Assembly (NCBI RefSeq): GCF_002259485.1
Contig: NZ_NPGA01000019.1
Coordinates: 434,001-498,000, forward strand
DNA length: 64,000 bases
Direction: 5' to 3'
From: Rhodococcus sp. 14-1411-2a
GTDB lineage: Bacteria; Actinomycetota; Actinomycetes; Mycobacteriales; Mycobacteriaceae
Shown here: piece after piece, positions 29,758 to 40,139 of the stretch
How positions within the stretch are numbered: position 1 is the first letter of the stretch
Layout: every line of letters begins with the position of its first letter
Notes under the pieces: model-generated
Told to the model about the DNA's origin: nothing
The model's database searches: none
What the model saw: only the letters and a program-made list of their open reading frames with translations
Program-made: the position numbers and the translations under genes

Positions 29758-30685
29758 TTTCGACAAGACCCCTGGACCCGAGCCCGAGCCGGGTTCCGGC
29801 ACTGCCGATTCCAGCGACAACGCGACCGAGCGGACCGCATCGTTCGGCACGCCGTTCGACTACGACGCCACTGCCGAAGCGTCGCTCTCGGAGCCTCCTG
29901 GAACCTCGGAGTCCGCGCCCTCGCACGGTCCGACCGGCCCCACGGGTCCGGGGTGGGACACGTACTCGGGTATCGGAAATGGGCCGGGTTGGTCCAGCAC
30001 GCCGAGCTACCCGGCACCGAGTCCGGACGGCAGTACCGACAATCCGCTTGGTGGATTCCCGCCACCCCCCGGCTACCAGCAGCAGGGTTACGGCCAGCAG
30101 AGTTATCCGCAACAGGGGTATCCTCAGCAGGGGTATCCGCAGCAGGGCTATCCGCAACAGGGGTACGGCCAGCCACAGAATTTCGGCCAGCCACAGAATT
30201 TCGGCCAGCCACAGAATTTCGGTCAGCAGGGGTATCAACAGCAGGGTTACCCACAGCCGGGTTATCAACAGCAGGGCTACCCACAGCAGGGGTACGGCCA
30301 GCAGGGTTTCCCGCAACAGAGCTACGGCCAGCAGGGCTATGGCGTACCCCCTGGCTACCAGGGCGGACCCGGGTTCGGTGTAGGCCCCGATGCGCCGTAC
30401 GGGCGTGATCCGATGACCGGCGAGCCGCTGTCGGACAAGTCCAAGATCGTCGGCGGCCTGTTGCAGATATTTCTCGGCTGGTTGGGTGTCGGTCGCTTCT
30501 ATCTCGGCAGTATCGGGATCGGTGTCGCCCAGCTGCTCCTGTTCTTCTTCGGGGTGCTGCTCACCGCAGTGTTCGGCCTCGGACTGATCGTGTTGTTCGG
30601 GCTGTTCGTCTGGCACCTCGTCGACGGCGTGCTGATACTGGTGGGCAATGTGACGGACCCTCAGGGGCGAAAACTGAGAGACTGA
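29750..30685 (+). CDS. TM2-domain membrane protein with long Tyr/Gln/Gly low-complexity region
   Basis: 311 residues from GTG 29750, overlapping lgt by 8 nt. Residues 1-100 are acidic and Pro/Ser rich. Residues 104-205 are almost only Gln, Gly, Tyr and Pro in tandem units such as YPQQG and GQPQNF, resembling eukaryotic prion-like SYGQ regions. The TM2 domain follows (about 215-311): [32 protein letters not shown], two helices and [14 protein letters not shown]2 proteins have unknown functions. The gene follows lgt as in mycobacteria (Rv1615 place) and is paralogous to the next gene. Confidence 0.85.
   Translation: MVDFDKTPGPEPEPGSGTADSSDNATERTASFGTPFDYDATAEASLSEPPGTSESAPSHGPTGPTGPGWDTYSGIGNGPGWSSTPSYPAPSPDGSTDNPLGGFPPPPGYQQQGYGQQSYPQQGYPQQGYPQQGYPQQGYGQPQNFGQPQNFGQPQNFGQQGYQQQGYPQPGYQQQGYPQQGYGQQGFPQQSYGQQGYGVPPGYQGGPGFGVGPDAPYGRDPMTGEPLSDKSKIVGGLLQIFLGWLGVGRFYLGSIGIGVAQLLLFFFGVLLTAVFGLGLIVLFGLFVWHLVDGVLILVGNVTDPQGRKLRD
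30167..30220 (+). repeat. Three perfect 18-nt tandem repeats in the TM2 gene
   Basis: GGCCAGCCACAGAATTTC occurs three times in a row without a mismatch (30167-30184, 30185-30202, 30203-30220), coding for GQPQNF. It is flanked on both sides by imperfect 15-nt units coding YPQQG. Identity at the wobble positions suggests recent slippage expansion. Confidence 0.9.
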
Positions 30686-30723
30686 ACCCTTGTTCGCACC
30701 GCATCCGCACAAGGGAGCCCGAC

Positions 30724-31320
30724 GTGAGTGACTCAGGTAAATGGCCGTCCAACGGTTCGCCGGAAGACGGATCCGGTTCGACGGAGCCGACGATCTCGTT
30801 CGAGAAGAACACCCCTACAGGGCCGGGTCCCGTCTACGGCGCACCCGATCCCAAGTACAGCACTCCGACCTACGGCACTCCCGGCGTCGACGAGCAGGGG
30901 CAGTTCGGGCCTCCACCCGGCACCGGTTACCCACCGCCATCCGAGGGGTCCGGCCAGTACGGCGCTACCCAGTACGGCGGCCAACAGTACGGCGGTCCTC
31001 AGTACGGCGCTCCCCAATACGGTGGTCCCCAGTACGCGGGCGGGCCCGGATACATGGACCCGATGGCTCCGTACGGTCGGCACCCGGTCACCGGTGAGCC
31101 GTTCTCGGACAAGCAGAAGCTGACGGCAGGTCTGCTCGGCATCCTGTTGGGCGCGTTCGGAGCAGGTCGCTTCTATCTCAACCAGCCGGGCATCGCGGTG
31201 GCGCAGATAGCCGTCACGTGGCTCACCTGCGGTATCGGCGGAATCTGGCCGTTGATCGACGGCATATTGATGCTCACCGGCAGCGTGCGTGATCAGCACG
31301 GTCGACCGTTGCGCGACTGA
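30724..31320 (+). CDS. TM2-domain membrane protein, tandem paralogue
   Basis: 198 residues from GTG 30724. Same plan as its neighbour but shorter: an N-terminal Gly/Tyr/Pro/Gln region of about 100 residues with units like YGGPQYGAPQYGGPQY, then the TM2 domain (PVTGEPFSDKQKLTAGLLGILLG, GAGRFYLNQ, two helices, WPLIDGILMLTGS). 38 nt after the first TM2 gene. The pair probably arose by local duplication, with the low-complexity regions diverging quickly. Confidence 0.82.
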   Translation: MSDSGKWPSNGSPEDGSGSTEPTISFEKNTPTGPGPVYGAPDPKYSTPTYGTPGVDEQGQFGPPPGTGYPPPSEGSGQYGATQYGGQQYGGPQYGAPQYGGPQYAGGPGYMDPMAPYGRHPVTGEPFSDKQKLTAGLLGILLGAFGAGRFYLNQPGIAVAQIAVTWLTCGIGGIWPLIDGILMLTGSVRDQHGRPLRD

Positions 31321-31351
31321 CGATCGCATTCGTCACAGCCGACATTCGTGA

Positions 31352-31382
31352 TTGCATCGATGCGAATGCCAGCTGCTACGAT
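31352..31382 (+). promoter_or_regulatory. Candidate gltB promoter
   Basis: TTGCAT (31352-31357), 19 nt, TACGAT (31377-31382). The expected start, about 31389, coincides with the first base of a perfect hairpin, so the mRNA would begin with that stem and have a leader of about 200 nt. Spacing is slightly long. Confidence 0.4.
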
Positions 31383-31388
31383 TTCGCC

Positions 31389-31408
31389 ATCCGGGAGAGA
31401 TCCCGGAT
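31389..31408 (+). terminator. Perfect 8-bp hairpin in the TM2-gltB gap
   Basis: ATCCGGGA-GAGA-TCCCGGAT followed by TCTTTC. It may terminate the lgt-TM2 transcript 70 nt after its last stop, or be the 5' end structure of the gltB leader. The two readings cannot be separated by eye. Confidence 0.5.
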
Positions 31409-31460
31409 TCTTTCGCGGGCCAGAGCTGTCCCGGTGAATTCCCGATAGGCAGTTCAATTC

Positions 31461-31492
31461 GGCTCATCCGACCGTTTCGGTCGATCCGAGCC
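31461..31492 (+). promoter_or_regulatory. Imperfect hairpin in the gltB leader
   Basis: GGCTC and CGACC on the left pair with GGTCG and GAGCC on the right around a GTTTC-like loop, with small unpaired ATC segments between the stems. It lies 95 nt before the chosen gltB start. No known riboswitch core is recognised. Confidence 0.35.
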
Positions 31493-31586
31493 GACCAGCC
31501 GACGGGGTTGCCGAGACTTCCGGCGCAGGGTCGAAGACACTGCACCGCTTGCACGCACCCCACCGGCCTACGTGGAGGTGATCGTG

Positions 31587-34500
31587 GTGCTGTTTTCTCG
31601 GATGCCTGCGGAGCAAGGTCTGTACGACCCGAGCTCGGAGAAGGATTCCTGTGGCGTGGCGATGATCGCCGACATCGCGGGTCGCCGCTCTCACGCGATC
31701 GTCGCCGACGGGGTTCTGGCACTGGAGAACCTGGAACATCGTGGAGCTGCCGGTGCCGAGCCCAACAGCGGTGACGGCGCGGGCATTCTGATTCAGCTCC
31801 CTGTCGAACTCCTCGACTCCCTCGCGCCGTTCGACCTGCCCGCGCCCGGAGCCGACGGTGACAACACGTTCGCGGCCGGAGTGTGTTTTCTGCCGCAGGG
31901 TATCCGTGAGCGGGCCATCGCCGTCGAGCGCGTCGAATCCGTTGCGGCCGAAGAGGGTCTGGACATCCTGGGCTGGGTTCCGGTCGAGGTCGATCCCGAT
32001 CGAGCCGATGTGGGCCTCACCGCCCTCGGTTGCATGCCGTACATGAGCTACCTCTACGTCACCGCTCCCGAGGTCGACGGCACGCGTCCGGCCGGTCTCG
32101 CTCTCGACCGTCTCGTCTACGGATTGCGCAAGCGTTCCGAGCGGGTCACCCCCGAGATCGAGGCCGAGGGGTCGGGACTGTTCTTTCCGTCGTTGTCCTC
32201 GCGCACCATCGTCTACAAGGGCATGCTCACCACGATGCAGCTGCCGCTGTACTTCCCGGAACTGCGTAACCCGTTGTGCAAGAGCGCCATTGCCATCGTG
32301 CACAGTCGCTTCTCGACCAACACGTTCCCGTCGTGGCCGCTGGCGCACCCGCATCGCTACGTCGCCCACAACGGCGAGATCAACACCGTCAAGGGCAACC
32401 GAAACCGGATGCGGGCTCGCGAAGCGTTGCTGTCGAGTGACCTGATTCCCGGGGACCTGGAGCGCTTGTTCCCGATCTGCAACCCCGATGCCTCGGACTC
32501 GGTGTCGCTGGACGAGGTGCTCGAACTACTGCACCTCGGCGGACGCAGCGTGCCGCACGTGGTGATGGTGATGGTGCCCGAGCCGTGGGAGAACCACCGC
32601 ACGATGGATCCGCGTGTCAGGGCGTTCTACCAGTTCCACTCGTCGATGATGGAGGCCTGGGACGGTCCGGCCTGCGTGACGTTCACCGACGGCAGTTATG
32701 TCGGAGCTGTGCTGGACCGCAACGGCCTTCGCCCCGGCCGCTGGTGGCAGACGGCGGACGGGCGTGTGATCCTCGCCAGTGAAGCAGGCGTGCTGGACGT
32801 GCCCCAATCCGAGGTCGTCGCCAAAGGTCGCCTCGAGCCAGGAAAGATGTTCCTGATCGACACCGTCGCCGGACGTCTCGTGCCGGACGAGGAGATCAAA
32901 CTCCAACTGGCAACCGAACATCCGTACCAGGAGTGGCTGCACGCCGGCCTGCTCGAGATCAAGAGCCTGCCCGAGCGGGCTCACATCCAGTACAACCACG
33001 ACTCGGTGGTGCGCAGGCAGGTCGCCTTCGGCTACACCGAGGAAGACCTCCGCGTCGTGCTGACGCCGATGGCCGCATCCGGGGGCGAGCCGCTCGGATC
33101 GATGGGTACCGATACCCCGGCCGCGGTGATGTCACAGCGGTCGCGTCAGCTCTACGACTACTTCATCGAACTGTTCGCACAGGTCACCAACCCGCCGCTG
33201 GACTCGATCCGCGAGGAGATCGTGACCTCGCTCGCGCGGGTGATGGGTCCGGAGCAGAACCTGCTCGAGCCCACTGCGGCGTCGTGCAGGCAGATCGTGT
33301 TGCCGTGGCCGGTGCTCGACAACGACGAGCTCAACAAGATCATCCACATCAACGACGACGGAGACCATCCGGGACTGTCGGCCACGGTGTTGCGTGGGCT
33401 GTACGAGGTGGAGCGCGGCGGCGAAGGCCTTGCCGAGGCCATCGAGGAGTTGCGGGCCCGGGCATCGGAAGCGATCGCTGCGGGCTACACCACGCTGATC
33501 ATCTCCGATCGCGATTCGGATCACACTCGGGCCCCGATCCCGTCGCTGCTGGCCACCTCGGCGGTGCACCATCACCTGGTTCGCACCAAGGAGCGCACCA
33601 AGATCGCGCTCGTCGTCGAATCCGGTGACGCGCGCGAGGTGCACCATCTGGCGCTGCTCATCGGCTTCGGTGCCGCAGCCGTCAATCCGTATCTGGCGAT
33701 GGAATCGATCGAGGATCTGGTCGGCGAGGGCGAACTGACCGGAGTCGAACCGACGATCGCGGTACGGAACTATCTGTACGGTCTCGGCAAGGGCGTACTC
33801 AAGGTGATGTCGAAGATGGGCATCTCGACCGTCGGGTCCTACACCGGCGCACAGGTTTTCGAGGCCGTCGGTCTCGATCGCGAGGTGGTGCGCGAGTACT
33901 TCAAGGGCACGGTCAGCAAGCTCGGCGGCGTCGGCCTCGACGTGCTCGCCGAGGAGGTCAAGCTGCGCCACCGCAGGGCGTACCCCGAGAATCCGACCGA
34001 CCGCGTCCATCGCCGGCTGGAAATCGGCGGCGAATACCAGTTCCGACGCGAGGGTGAGCTGCACCTGTTCACCCCTGAGACGGTGTTCCTGCTGCAGCAC
34101 GCCACGCGCACCGGTCGATACGACGTGTTCCAGAAGTACACCGACGAGGTGGACCGGCTCGCTCGCGAGGGCGGTGCGCTGCGCGGTCTGTTCGAGTTCA
34201 AGGACGGTGTCCGGCCGCCGGTTCCGCTCGACGAGGTCGAATCGGTCGAGTCGATCGTCACCCGGTTCAACACCGGCGCGATGAGCTACGGATCCATCTC
34301 CGCCGAGGCGCACGAGACTATGGCCGTCGCGATGAACAATCTCGGCGGACGGTCCAACTCGGGGGAGGGCGGCGAGGACGTCGACCGGCTCTACGATCCG
34401 ACGCGACGCAGTGCCGTCAAGCAGGTCGCCAGCGGTCGGTTCGGTGTCACCAGCGACTATCTGGTCAACGCCACGGACATTCAGATCAAGATGGCGCAGG

Positions 34501-36170
34501 GTGCCAAGCCGGGCGAGGGCGGTCAGCTGCCCGGGTACAAGGTGTATCCATGGGTGGCCAAGACCCGACACTCGACGCCGGGTGTCGGCCTCATCTCGCC
34601 GCCCCCGCACCACGACATCTACTCGATCGAGGATCTCGCGCAGCTGATCCACGATCTGAAGAACGCCAACGAGAAGGCGCGCGTGCACGTCAAGCTCGTC
34701 AGTTCCGTCGGCGTCGGCACGGTGGCGACGGGGGTGAGCAAGGCACACGCCGACGTCGTTCTCATCTCCGGATACGACGGCGGAACCGGTGCTGCGCCGT
34801 TGACCTCTCTCAAGCATGCAGGCGCTCCGTGGGAGATCGGCCTCGCCGACGCCCAGCAGACGCTGGTGCTCAACGGCCTGCGTGATCGCATCACCGTGCA
34901 GTGCGACGGCGGCATGCGCACCGGACGCGACGTCATCGTTGCGGCATTGCTCGGCGCAGAGGAGTTCGGGTTCTCGACGGCCCCGCTGATCGTGGCGGGC
35001 TGCATCATGATGCGCGTCTGCCACCTGGACACCTGCCCGGTCGGTGTCGCCACCCAGAACCCGGAGCTGCGCAAGAGGTTCACCGGCAAGCCCGAGTTCC
35101 TCGAGGAATTCTTCAAGTTCATCGCCGAGGACGTGCGAAAGTACCTCGCGCAGCTCGGTTTCCGGAGTATCGACGAGGCGGTCGGTCACGCCGACGTGCT
35201 CGAGACGGCAGCCGGAGTGGCGCACTGGAAGAGCAAGGGACTCGATCTGACCCCGATCTTCGCGATGCCCGTCGACCGCCACGGTGCCCCGATGACGCAG
35301 CGTCGACGCCTCCGCGCGCAGGACCACGGTCTCGATCTCGCGCTGGACCGGACTCTGATCCAGTTGGCCGAGGGAGCTTTGGAGGATGCGCATCCGGTCA
35401 AGCTCGAGCTGCCGGTACGCAACGTCAATCGCACCGTCGGAACGCTGCTGGGGTCCGAGGTCACCCGGCGCTACGGCGCGGTCGGGTTGCCGGACGACAC
35501 CATTCGCATCGCGTTCACCGGATCGGCCGGTCAGTCTCTCGGGGCTTTCCTGCCGCCGGGTATCACCATCGATCTGGTCGGTGACGCGAACGACTATGTC
35601 GGTAAGGGATTGTCGGGCGGCCGAATAGTCGTGCGCCCAGCCGACGACGCACCGTTCGTCGCAGAGGACAACGTGATCGCAGGAAACACGATTCTCTACG
35701 GTGCCACCTCGGGTGAGGTGTACCTGCGCGGCAAGGCAGGGGAGCGGTTCGCGGTCCGTAACTCGGGAGCCGTCGCGGTGAACGAGGGCGTGGGCGACCA
35801 CGCGTTCGAGTACATGACCGGTGGTCGGGTCGTGGTGCTCGGGCCGACCGGTCGCAACATGGCTGCAGGTATGTCCGGCGGCATCGCGTACGTCCTCGGT
35901 CTCGATCCGGCGGACGTGAACATGGCGATGGTCGAACTGCAGGTGCCCAACCCGGACGATCTGGTGTGGCTGCGCGAGACCGTCGAGAATCACCGCCGGT
36001 GGACCGGTTCCACCGTCGCGACCTCGCTGCTGGCCGACTGGCCACGTCGGTCTGCGCTGTTCACCAAAGTCATGCCCGTCGACTACCAGCGGGTGCTGGA
36101 AGCGACAAGAATGGCGCGTGCCGAAGGGCGCGACGTCGATGCTGCGATCATGGAGGCTGCACGTGGCTGA
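31587..36170 (+). CDS. gltB: Glutamate synthase large subunit (NADPH-type)
   Basis: About 1527 residues. Start chosen at GTG 31587, 7 nt behind GGAGGT; in-frame GTGs at 31572 and 31584 and ATG 31602 are alternatives. The mature enzyme begins at the catalytic Cys in [13 protein letters not shown] (about residue 22), removed of its propeptide. The N-terminal glutaminase is followed by the central domain, the FMN/3Fe-4S synthase domain ([38 protein letters not shown] with cluster cysteines) and the C-terminal beta-helix ([31 protein letters not shown]). Converts 2-oxoglutarate and glutamine to two glutamates together with GltD; overlaps gltD by 8 nt. Confidence 0.97.
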   Translation: MLFSRMPAEQGLYDPSSEKDSCGVAMIADIAGRRSHAIVADGVLALENLEHRGAAGAEPNSGDGAGILIQLPVELLDSLAPFDLPAPGADGDNTFAAGVCFLPQGIRERAIAVERVESVAAEEGLDILGWVPVEVDPDRADVGLTALGCMPYMSYLYVTAPEVDGTRPAGLALDRLVYGLRKRSERVTPEIEAEGSGLFFPSLSSRTIVYKGMLTTMQLPLYFPELRNPLCKSAIAIVHSRFSTNTFPSWPLAHPHRYVAHNGEINTVKGNRNRMRAREALLSSDLIPGDLERLFPICNPDASDSVSLDEVLELLHLGGRSVPHVVMVMVPEPWENHRTMDPRVRAFYQFHSSMMEAWDGPACVTFTDGSYVGAVLDRNGLRPGRWWQTADGRVILASEAGVLDVPQSEVVAKGRLEPGKMFLIDTVAGRLVPDEEIKLQLATEHPYQEWLHAGLLEIKSLPERAHIQYNHDSVVRRQVAFGYTEEDLRVVLTPMAASGGEPLGSMGTDTPAAVMSQRSRQLYDYFIELFAQVTNPPLDSIREEIVTSLARVMGPEQNLLEPTAASCRQIVLPWPVLDNDELNKIIHINDDGDHPGLSATVLRGLYEVERGGEGLAEAIEELRARASEAIAAGYTTLIISDRDSDHTRAPIPSLLATSAVHHHLVRTKERTKIALVVESGDAREVHHLALLIGFGAAAVNPYLAMESIEDLVGEGELTGVEPTIAVRNYLYGLGKGVLKVMSKMGISTVGSYTGAQVFEAVGLDREVVREYFKGTVSKLGGVGLDVLAEEVKLRHRRAYPENPTDRVHRRLEIGGEYQFRREGELHLFTPETVFLLQHATRTGRYDVFQKYTDEVDRLAREGGALRGLFEFKDGVRPPVPLDEVESVESIVTRFNTGAMSYGSISAEAHETMAVAMNNLGGRSNSGEGGEDVDRLYDPTRRSAVKQVASGRFGVTSDYLVNATDIQIKMAQGAKPGEGGQLPGYKVYPWVAKTRHSTPGVGLISPPPHHDIYSIEDLAQLIHDLKNANEKARVHVKLVSSVGVGTVATGVSKAHADVVLISGYDGGTGAAPLTSLKHAGAPWEIGLADAQQTLVLNGLRDRITVQCDGGMRTGRDVIVAALLGAEEFGFSTAPLIVAGCIMMRVCHLDTCPVGVATQNPELRKRFTGKPEFLEEFFKFIAEDVRKYLAQLGFRSIDEAVGHADVLETAAGVAHWKSKGLDLTPIFAMPVDRHGAPMTQRRRLRAQDHGLDLALDRTLIQLAEGALEDAHPVKLELPVRNVNRTVGTLLGSEVTRRYGAVGLPDDTIRIAFTGSAGQSLGAFLPPGITIDLVGDANDYVGKGLSGGRIVVRPADDAPFVAEDNVIAGNTILYGATSGEVYLRGKAGERFAVRNSGAVAVNEGVGDHAFEYMTGGRVVVLGPTGRNMAAGMSGGIAYVLGLDPADVNMAMVELQVPNPDDLVWLRETVENHRRWTGSTVATSLLADWPRRSALFTKVMPVDYQRVLEATRMARAEGRDVDAAIMEAARG

Positions 36171-37668
36171 TCCACAGGGATTTCTGAAAGTCGTCAAGCG
36201 TGAGGCCGCCAAGCGTCCGATCGGCGAGCGCGTCAAGGACTGGAACGAGGTGTACTCGCACCAGCCGACGAGCGAGCGTGCCGCCGAGGTCTCCGACCAG
36301 GCGCGTCGCTGCATGGACTGCGGTATTCCGTTCTGCCACTCGGGTACTGCGGGCTGCCCGCTGGGAAATCTGATCCCCGAATGGAACGACCTGGTGCGCC
36401 GCGGCCGCTGGGATGCGGCCAGCGACCGGCTGCACGCGACCAACAACTTTCCGGAGTTCACCGGGAGGGTCTGCCCGGCCCCGTGTGAATCGGCATGTGT
36501 GCTGTCGATCTCCGAGGCGGCCACCGGCGGAAGCGTGACGATCAAGCGGGTCGAGCAGACCATCGCGGACCTGGCCTGGGAAGACGGCAGCATCGTTCCG
36601 CAGCCGCCGACGATCACCACCGGCAAGCGGGTGGCCGTCGTCGGGTCCGGCCCTGCGGGATTGGCCGCGGCGCAACAGCTCACACGCGCCGGGCACGACG
36701 TCACCGTGTACGAGCGGGACGATCGTCTGGGCGGTCTGCTGCGCTACGGCATCCCCGAGTTCAAGCTCGAGAAGTCCGTGCTGGATCAGCGGCTCATGCA
36801 GATGCGGGCCGAGGGAACGCACTTCGTCACCGACTGCGAGGTCGGAATCGACTTCACCGTCGAGCAACTGCGTGAATCCTTCGACGCAGTCGTTCTCGCA
36901 GTCGGAGCTCTGCGGGCCCGTGACAACGCCGAGGTCATCGGTCGCGAACTCGACGGCATCCACCTGGCCATGGAGCATCTGGTGCCGTCGAACAAGGAAT
37001 GCGAGGGCGACGGTCCCACGTCGATCTCCGCTGCGGACAAGCACGTGGTCATCATCGGCGGCGGCGACACCGGAGCCGACTGCCTGGGAACGGCGCACCG
37101 CCAAGGTGCTGCGTCGGTGACGCAACTCGATTACAACCCCGCTCTGCCCGGGGCTCGCGACGACAGTCTCTCGCCGTGGCCGTCGTGGCCACTGGTGCTG
37201 CGCACCTCACCCGCGCACGCCGAGGGTGGCGTCGTGCGTCATCAGGTCGCGGTGCAGCGATTCCTCGGTGACGAGCGCGGGCACGTTCGTGCGATGGTGC
37301 TCGCCGAGGTGGAGGTGCAGCGCGACGCGGACGGTCGACGCATCGTCACACCCATCGGGGAGGAGATCGAATTGCCCTGTGATCTGGCGTTGTTCGCGAT
37401 CGGTTTCGAAGGTGTCGAGCACGGTCCGCTGCTCGACGAGTACGGCCTGGCGCTGACCAAGCGGGGTGCGCTCTCGTGTGGTCCCGACTGGCAAACCACG
37501 GCACCGGGCGTGTTCGTGTGCGGGGATGCGCATCGCGGTGCGTCGTTGGTCGTGTGGGCGATCGCGGAGGGTCGATCCGCGGCTCACGGAGTCGATGCTT
37601 TCCTCACCGGACACTCGGAATTGCCGTCGCCCGTACACCCGACCGCACTGCCTCTGGCGGTCGTGTGA
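36163..37668 (+). CDS. gltD: Glutamate synthase small subunit
   Basis: 501 residues from GTG 36163, overlapping gltB. Supplies electrons from NADPH through FAD and Fe-S clusters. N-terminal cysteine sets [20 protein letters not shown] and [11 protein letters not shown] hold two [4Fe-4S] clusters; [17 protein letters not shown] is the FAD Rossmann fold and [15 protein letters not shown] the NADPH fold; [19 protein letters not shown] ends the FAD domain. Glutamate synthase would feed the amino-donor reactions of the his and trp clusters upstream. gltBD is placed between lgt-TM2 and pyk, unlike M. tuberculosis, where I recall it elsewhere. Confidence 0.97.
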   Translation: MADPQGFLKVVKREAAKRPIGERVKDWNEVYSHQPTSERAAEVSDQARRCMDCGIPFCHSGTAGCPLGNLIPEWNDLVRRGRWDAASDRLHATNNFPEFTGRVCPAPCESACVLSISEAATGGSVTIKRVEQTIADLAWEDGSIVPQPPTITTGKRVAVVGSGPAGLAAAQQLTRAGHDVTVYERDDRLGGLLRYGIPEFKLEKSVLDQRLMQMRAEGTHFVTDCEVGIDFTVEQLRESFDAVVLAVGALRARDNAEVIGRELDGIHLAMEHLVPSNKECEGDGPTSISAADKHVVIIGGGDTGADCLGTAHRQGAASVTQLDYNPALPGARDDSLSPWPSWPLVLRTSPAHAEGGVVRHQVAVQRFLGDERGHVRAMVLAEVEVQRDADGRRIVTPIGEEIELPCDLALFAIGFEGVEHGPLLDEYGLALTKRGALSCGPDWQTTAPGVFVCGDAHRGASLVVWAIAEGRSAAHGVDAFLTGHSELPSPVHPTALPLAVV

Positions 37669-37777
37669 CTCCCGTCTCTGAACCGGTACAGACCGTCCCA
37701 GCTGCGGGGTAGTGCGGCTACCCGTCGGTAGTATCCGGGTGGTCGCGTCTGCGATAGAGAACGCGGCGTCCAGCGGC

Positions 37778-37783
37778 TAGGCT
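37778..37783 (+). promoter_or_regulatory. -10 box for pyk
   Basis: TAGGCT ends 7 nt before GTG 37791, predicting a leaderless pyk transcript. No clear -35. Confidence 0.5.
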
Positions 37784-37790
37784 CGCCTTC

Positions 37791-39209
37791 GTGAGCCGAC
37801 GTACGAAGATTGTCTGCACCCTTGGACCCGCAACCGCAACCACAGAGCGCATCCGCGAACTCGTCGAGAGTGGAATGGATGTCGCACGACTGAACTTCAG
37901 CCATGGTGATCACCCCGATCATCAGGCCAACTACGAGAGGGTCCGCGCAGCATCGGACGCCACCGGCAAAGCCGTGGGTATCTTGGCCGACCTGCAGGGA
38001 CCGAAGATTCGTCTCGGCCGATTCGCCGAGGGCTCGACCACCTGGGCGGCCGGTGAGCTGATCCGCATCACCGTCGAGGAGTGCGAGGGCACTCACGACC
38101 GGGTGTCGACCACGTACAAGGAGCTGGCCCAGGACGCCAAGGAAGGCGACCGCCTCCTCGTCGACGACGGCAAGGTGGGCCTCGTGGTCACCGGCGTCGA
38201 AGGCAACGACGTACTGTGCCGTGTCACCGAAGGTGGACCGGTCAGCAACAACAAGGGCGTGTCCCTGCCGGGCATGGATGTGTCCGTTCCCGCCATGAGC
38301 GAGAAGGACATCGCCGACCTCGAGTTCGCCCTTGCCCTCGGTGTCGACTTCATCGCGCTCTCGTTCGTCCGTTCTCCCGCGGACGTCGAACTCGTCCACG
38401 CCGTGATGGACCGCGTGGGCCGTCGAGTTCCCGTCATCGCCAAGCTCGAGAAGCCCGAGGCCGTCGACAATCTCGAAGCCATCGTGCTCGCATTCGACGC
38501 GATCATGGTCGCCCGCGGTGATCTCGGCGTCGAGTTGCCCCTCGAGCAGGTACCGCTGGTGCAGAAGCGTGCCATCCAGATCGCCCGCGCCAACGCCAAG
38601 CCCGTCATCGTCGCGACCCAGATGCTCGAATCGATGATCGAGAACTCCCGCCCGACGCGCGCCGAGGCGTCCGACGTCGCCAACGCAGTGCTCGACGGTA
38701 CCGACGCGGTCATGCTCTCCGGTGAGACCTCGGTCGGTAAGTACGTGATGGAAACCGTGCGGACCATGGCTCGCATCGTCGAGACGGTCGAGACCGAGGG
38801 CGACAGTGTTCCTCCGCTGACGCACGTCCCGCGCACCAAGCGTGGCGTCATCTCCTACGCCGCCCGCGACATCGGTGAGCGTCTGGACGCGAAGGCACTC
38901 GTTGCGTTCACCCAGTCGGGTGACACCGTTCGACGGTTGGCCCGTCTGCACACCAAGCTTCCGTTGCTCGCCTTCACCTCCATCTCCGAGGTGCGCAGCC
39001 AGCTGTCGCTGAGCTGGGGAACCGAGACGTTCCTGGTCCCCGATGTGGGCTCGACGGACGCGATGGTCAAAGAGGTCGACAAGGCGCTGCTCGAACTCGG
39101 TCGGTACAACAAGGGCGATCAGGTCGTGATCGTGGCCGGTGCCCCTCCCGGCACAGTAGGCTCGACCAACTTGATCCATGTGCACCGAATCGGAGAAGAG
39201 GACCGGTAA
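37791..39209 (+). CDS. pyk: Pyruvate kinase
   Basis: 472 residues. Transfers phosphate from phosphoenolpyruvate to ADP. Seen: KIVCTLGPAT, GMDVARLNFSHGDHPDH, LADLQGPKIRLGRF, the catalytic Lys region VIAKLEKPEAVDN, the signature AIMVARGDLGVELP, ATQMLESMIENSRPTRAEASDVANAVLDG cut over TDAVMLSGETS, and the allosteric C-domain. GTG start directly behind a -10 box. tesB begins at the nucleotide after the stop. Confidence 0.97.
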   Translation: MSRRTKIVCTLGPATATTERIRELVESGMDVARLNFSHGDHPDHQANYERVRAASDATGKAVGILADLQGPKIRLGRFAEGSTTWAAGELIRITVEECEGTHDRVSTTYKELAQDAKEGDRLLVDDGKVGLVVTGVEGNDVLCRVTEGGPVSNNKGVSLPGMDVSVPAMSEKDIADLEFALALGVDFIALSFVRSPADVELVHAVMDRVGRRVPVIAKLEKPEAVDNLEAIVLAFDAIMVARGDLGVELPLEQVPLVQKRAIQIARANAKPVIVATQMLESMIENSRPTRAEASDVANAVLDGTDAVMLSGETSVGKYVMETVRTMARIVETVETEGDSVPPLTHVPRTKRGVISYAARDIGERLDAKALVAFTQSGDTVRRLARLHTKLPLLAFTSISEVRSQLSLSWGTETFLVPDVGSTDAMVKEVDKALLELGRYNKGDQVVIVAGAPPGTVGSTNLIHVHRIGEEDR

Positions 39210-40139
39210 GTGGTCGAAGCGGGGGGAACCGGCGTCAGCGAAAGCGCGCCGAGCAGTACAGCTGTACGCAGGACAGATCTCGAGACGCTCCTCGATCTCC
39301 TCGCACTCGAGGAGATCGAGGAGGACGTGTTCCTCGGGGTTCACCCCGAGCAGGTGGGCAGTCGAACGTTCGGGGGGCAGCTCGTTGCTCAGGGCCTGAT
39401 CGCGGCGGGCCGGACCGTATCCGGTACGTCGCGGGACGTGCACGCGATCAACGCGCACTTCATTCGCGGGGGTGACGTCAAGAAGCCCATCGAGTACCGG
39501 GTCTCGCGACAGCGCGACGGCCGAGCCTTCGCCAACCGGCAGGTCACCGCCGTACAGGACGGCAACGAGCTGTTCGTCATGCTCGCGGCCTTCCAGGATT
39601 TCGGTAAGGGCCTCGAGCACAGCGTCGAGGTTCCCGAGGTTCCGTATCCCGACGCACTGCCTCCGCTCGGCGATCATTTCGTCGGGTACGAGGACCGTCT
39701 GCAGATGTTCGTCGACGCCCTCAAGCCGATCGACATGCGTTACGCGAACGATCCCGCGTGGATCATGCACGGCACCGGGGAGAAGCTCAATCACAATCGC
39801 GTGTGGATGAAGGCCGACGGGGATCTGCCCGACGCGTCGATCTTCCACGCCGCGACCATGGGCTACGCGTCGGACACCACCGTGCTCGATTCGATCATCA
39901 CCACCCACGGCCTGTCGTGGGGACTCGACCGCATCGTTGCGGCGACCGTGAATCACTCCATCTGGTTTCACCGGCCGTTCCGGTTCGACGAATGGGCTCT
40001 CTACGCCACCGAATCCCCGGTCGCGGCCGGCTCGCGGGGACTGGCCACCGGCCGCTTCTTCTCGATGGACGGGCAGCTGCTCGCCACCGTCGTTCAGGAA
40101 GGTCTCATCCGGCACTTCCCGAAACGGGTCCGCGACTGA
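39210..40139 (+). CDS. tesB: Acyl-CoA thioesterase II
   Basis: 309 residues; GTG immediately follows the pyk TAA. Double hot-dog protein hydrolysing acyl-CoA. Seen: VFLGVHPEQVGSRTFGGQLVAQGL in the first fold, AINAHFIRGGDVKKPIEYRV, RQVTAVQDGNELFVM, and in the second fold DTTVLDSIITTHGL (catalytic Asp), AATVNHSIWFHRPFRFDEW and GLATGRFFSMDGQLLATVVQEG. Same pyk-tesB order as in mycobacteria. Its last 35 nt overlap the convergent glycosylase gene. Confidence 0.94.
   Translation: MVEAGGTGVSESAPSSTAVRRTDLETLLDLLALEEIEEDVFLGVHPEQVGSRTFGGQLVAQGLIAAGRTVSGTSRDVHAINAHFIRGGDVKKPIEYRVSRQRDGRAFANRQVTAVQDGNELFVMLAAFQDFGKGLEHSVEVPEVPYPDALPPLGDHFVGYEDRLQMFVDALKPIDMRYANDPAWIMHGTGEKLNHNRVWMKADGDLPDASIFHAATMGYASDTTVLDSIITTHGLSWGLDRIVAATVNHSIWFHRPFRFDEWALYATESPVAAGSRGLATGRFFSMDGQLLATVVQEGLIRHFPKRVRD

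Noticed and set aside
30060..30340. CRISPR-like array
   Set aside because: Repeats are 15-18 nt, without spacers, in frame and code for YPQQG and GQPQNF units of a TM2 protein.
31321..31586. GlnR or AmtR binding box before gltB
   Set aside because: GTCAC occurs at 31332, but the second half-site at the right spacing is missing; no AmtR-like ATCTATAG motif.
33132..36704. Minus-strand open frame of 1190 codons across gltB
   Set aside because: It is antisense to an intact glutamate synthase; its Arg/Asp/His-rich translation with no motif is the usual shadow of high-GC coding DNA.
37584..40115. Minus-strand open frame of 843 codons across pyk and tesB
   Set aside because: Both plus-strand genes are complete and recognisable; the antisense product has no domain.
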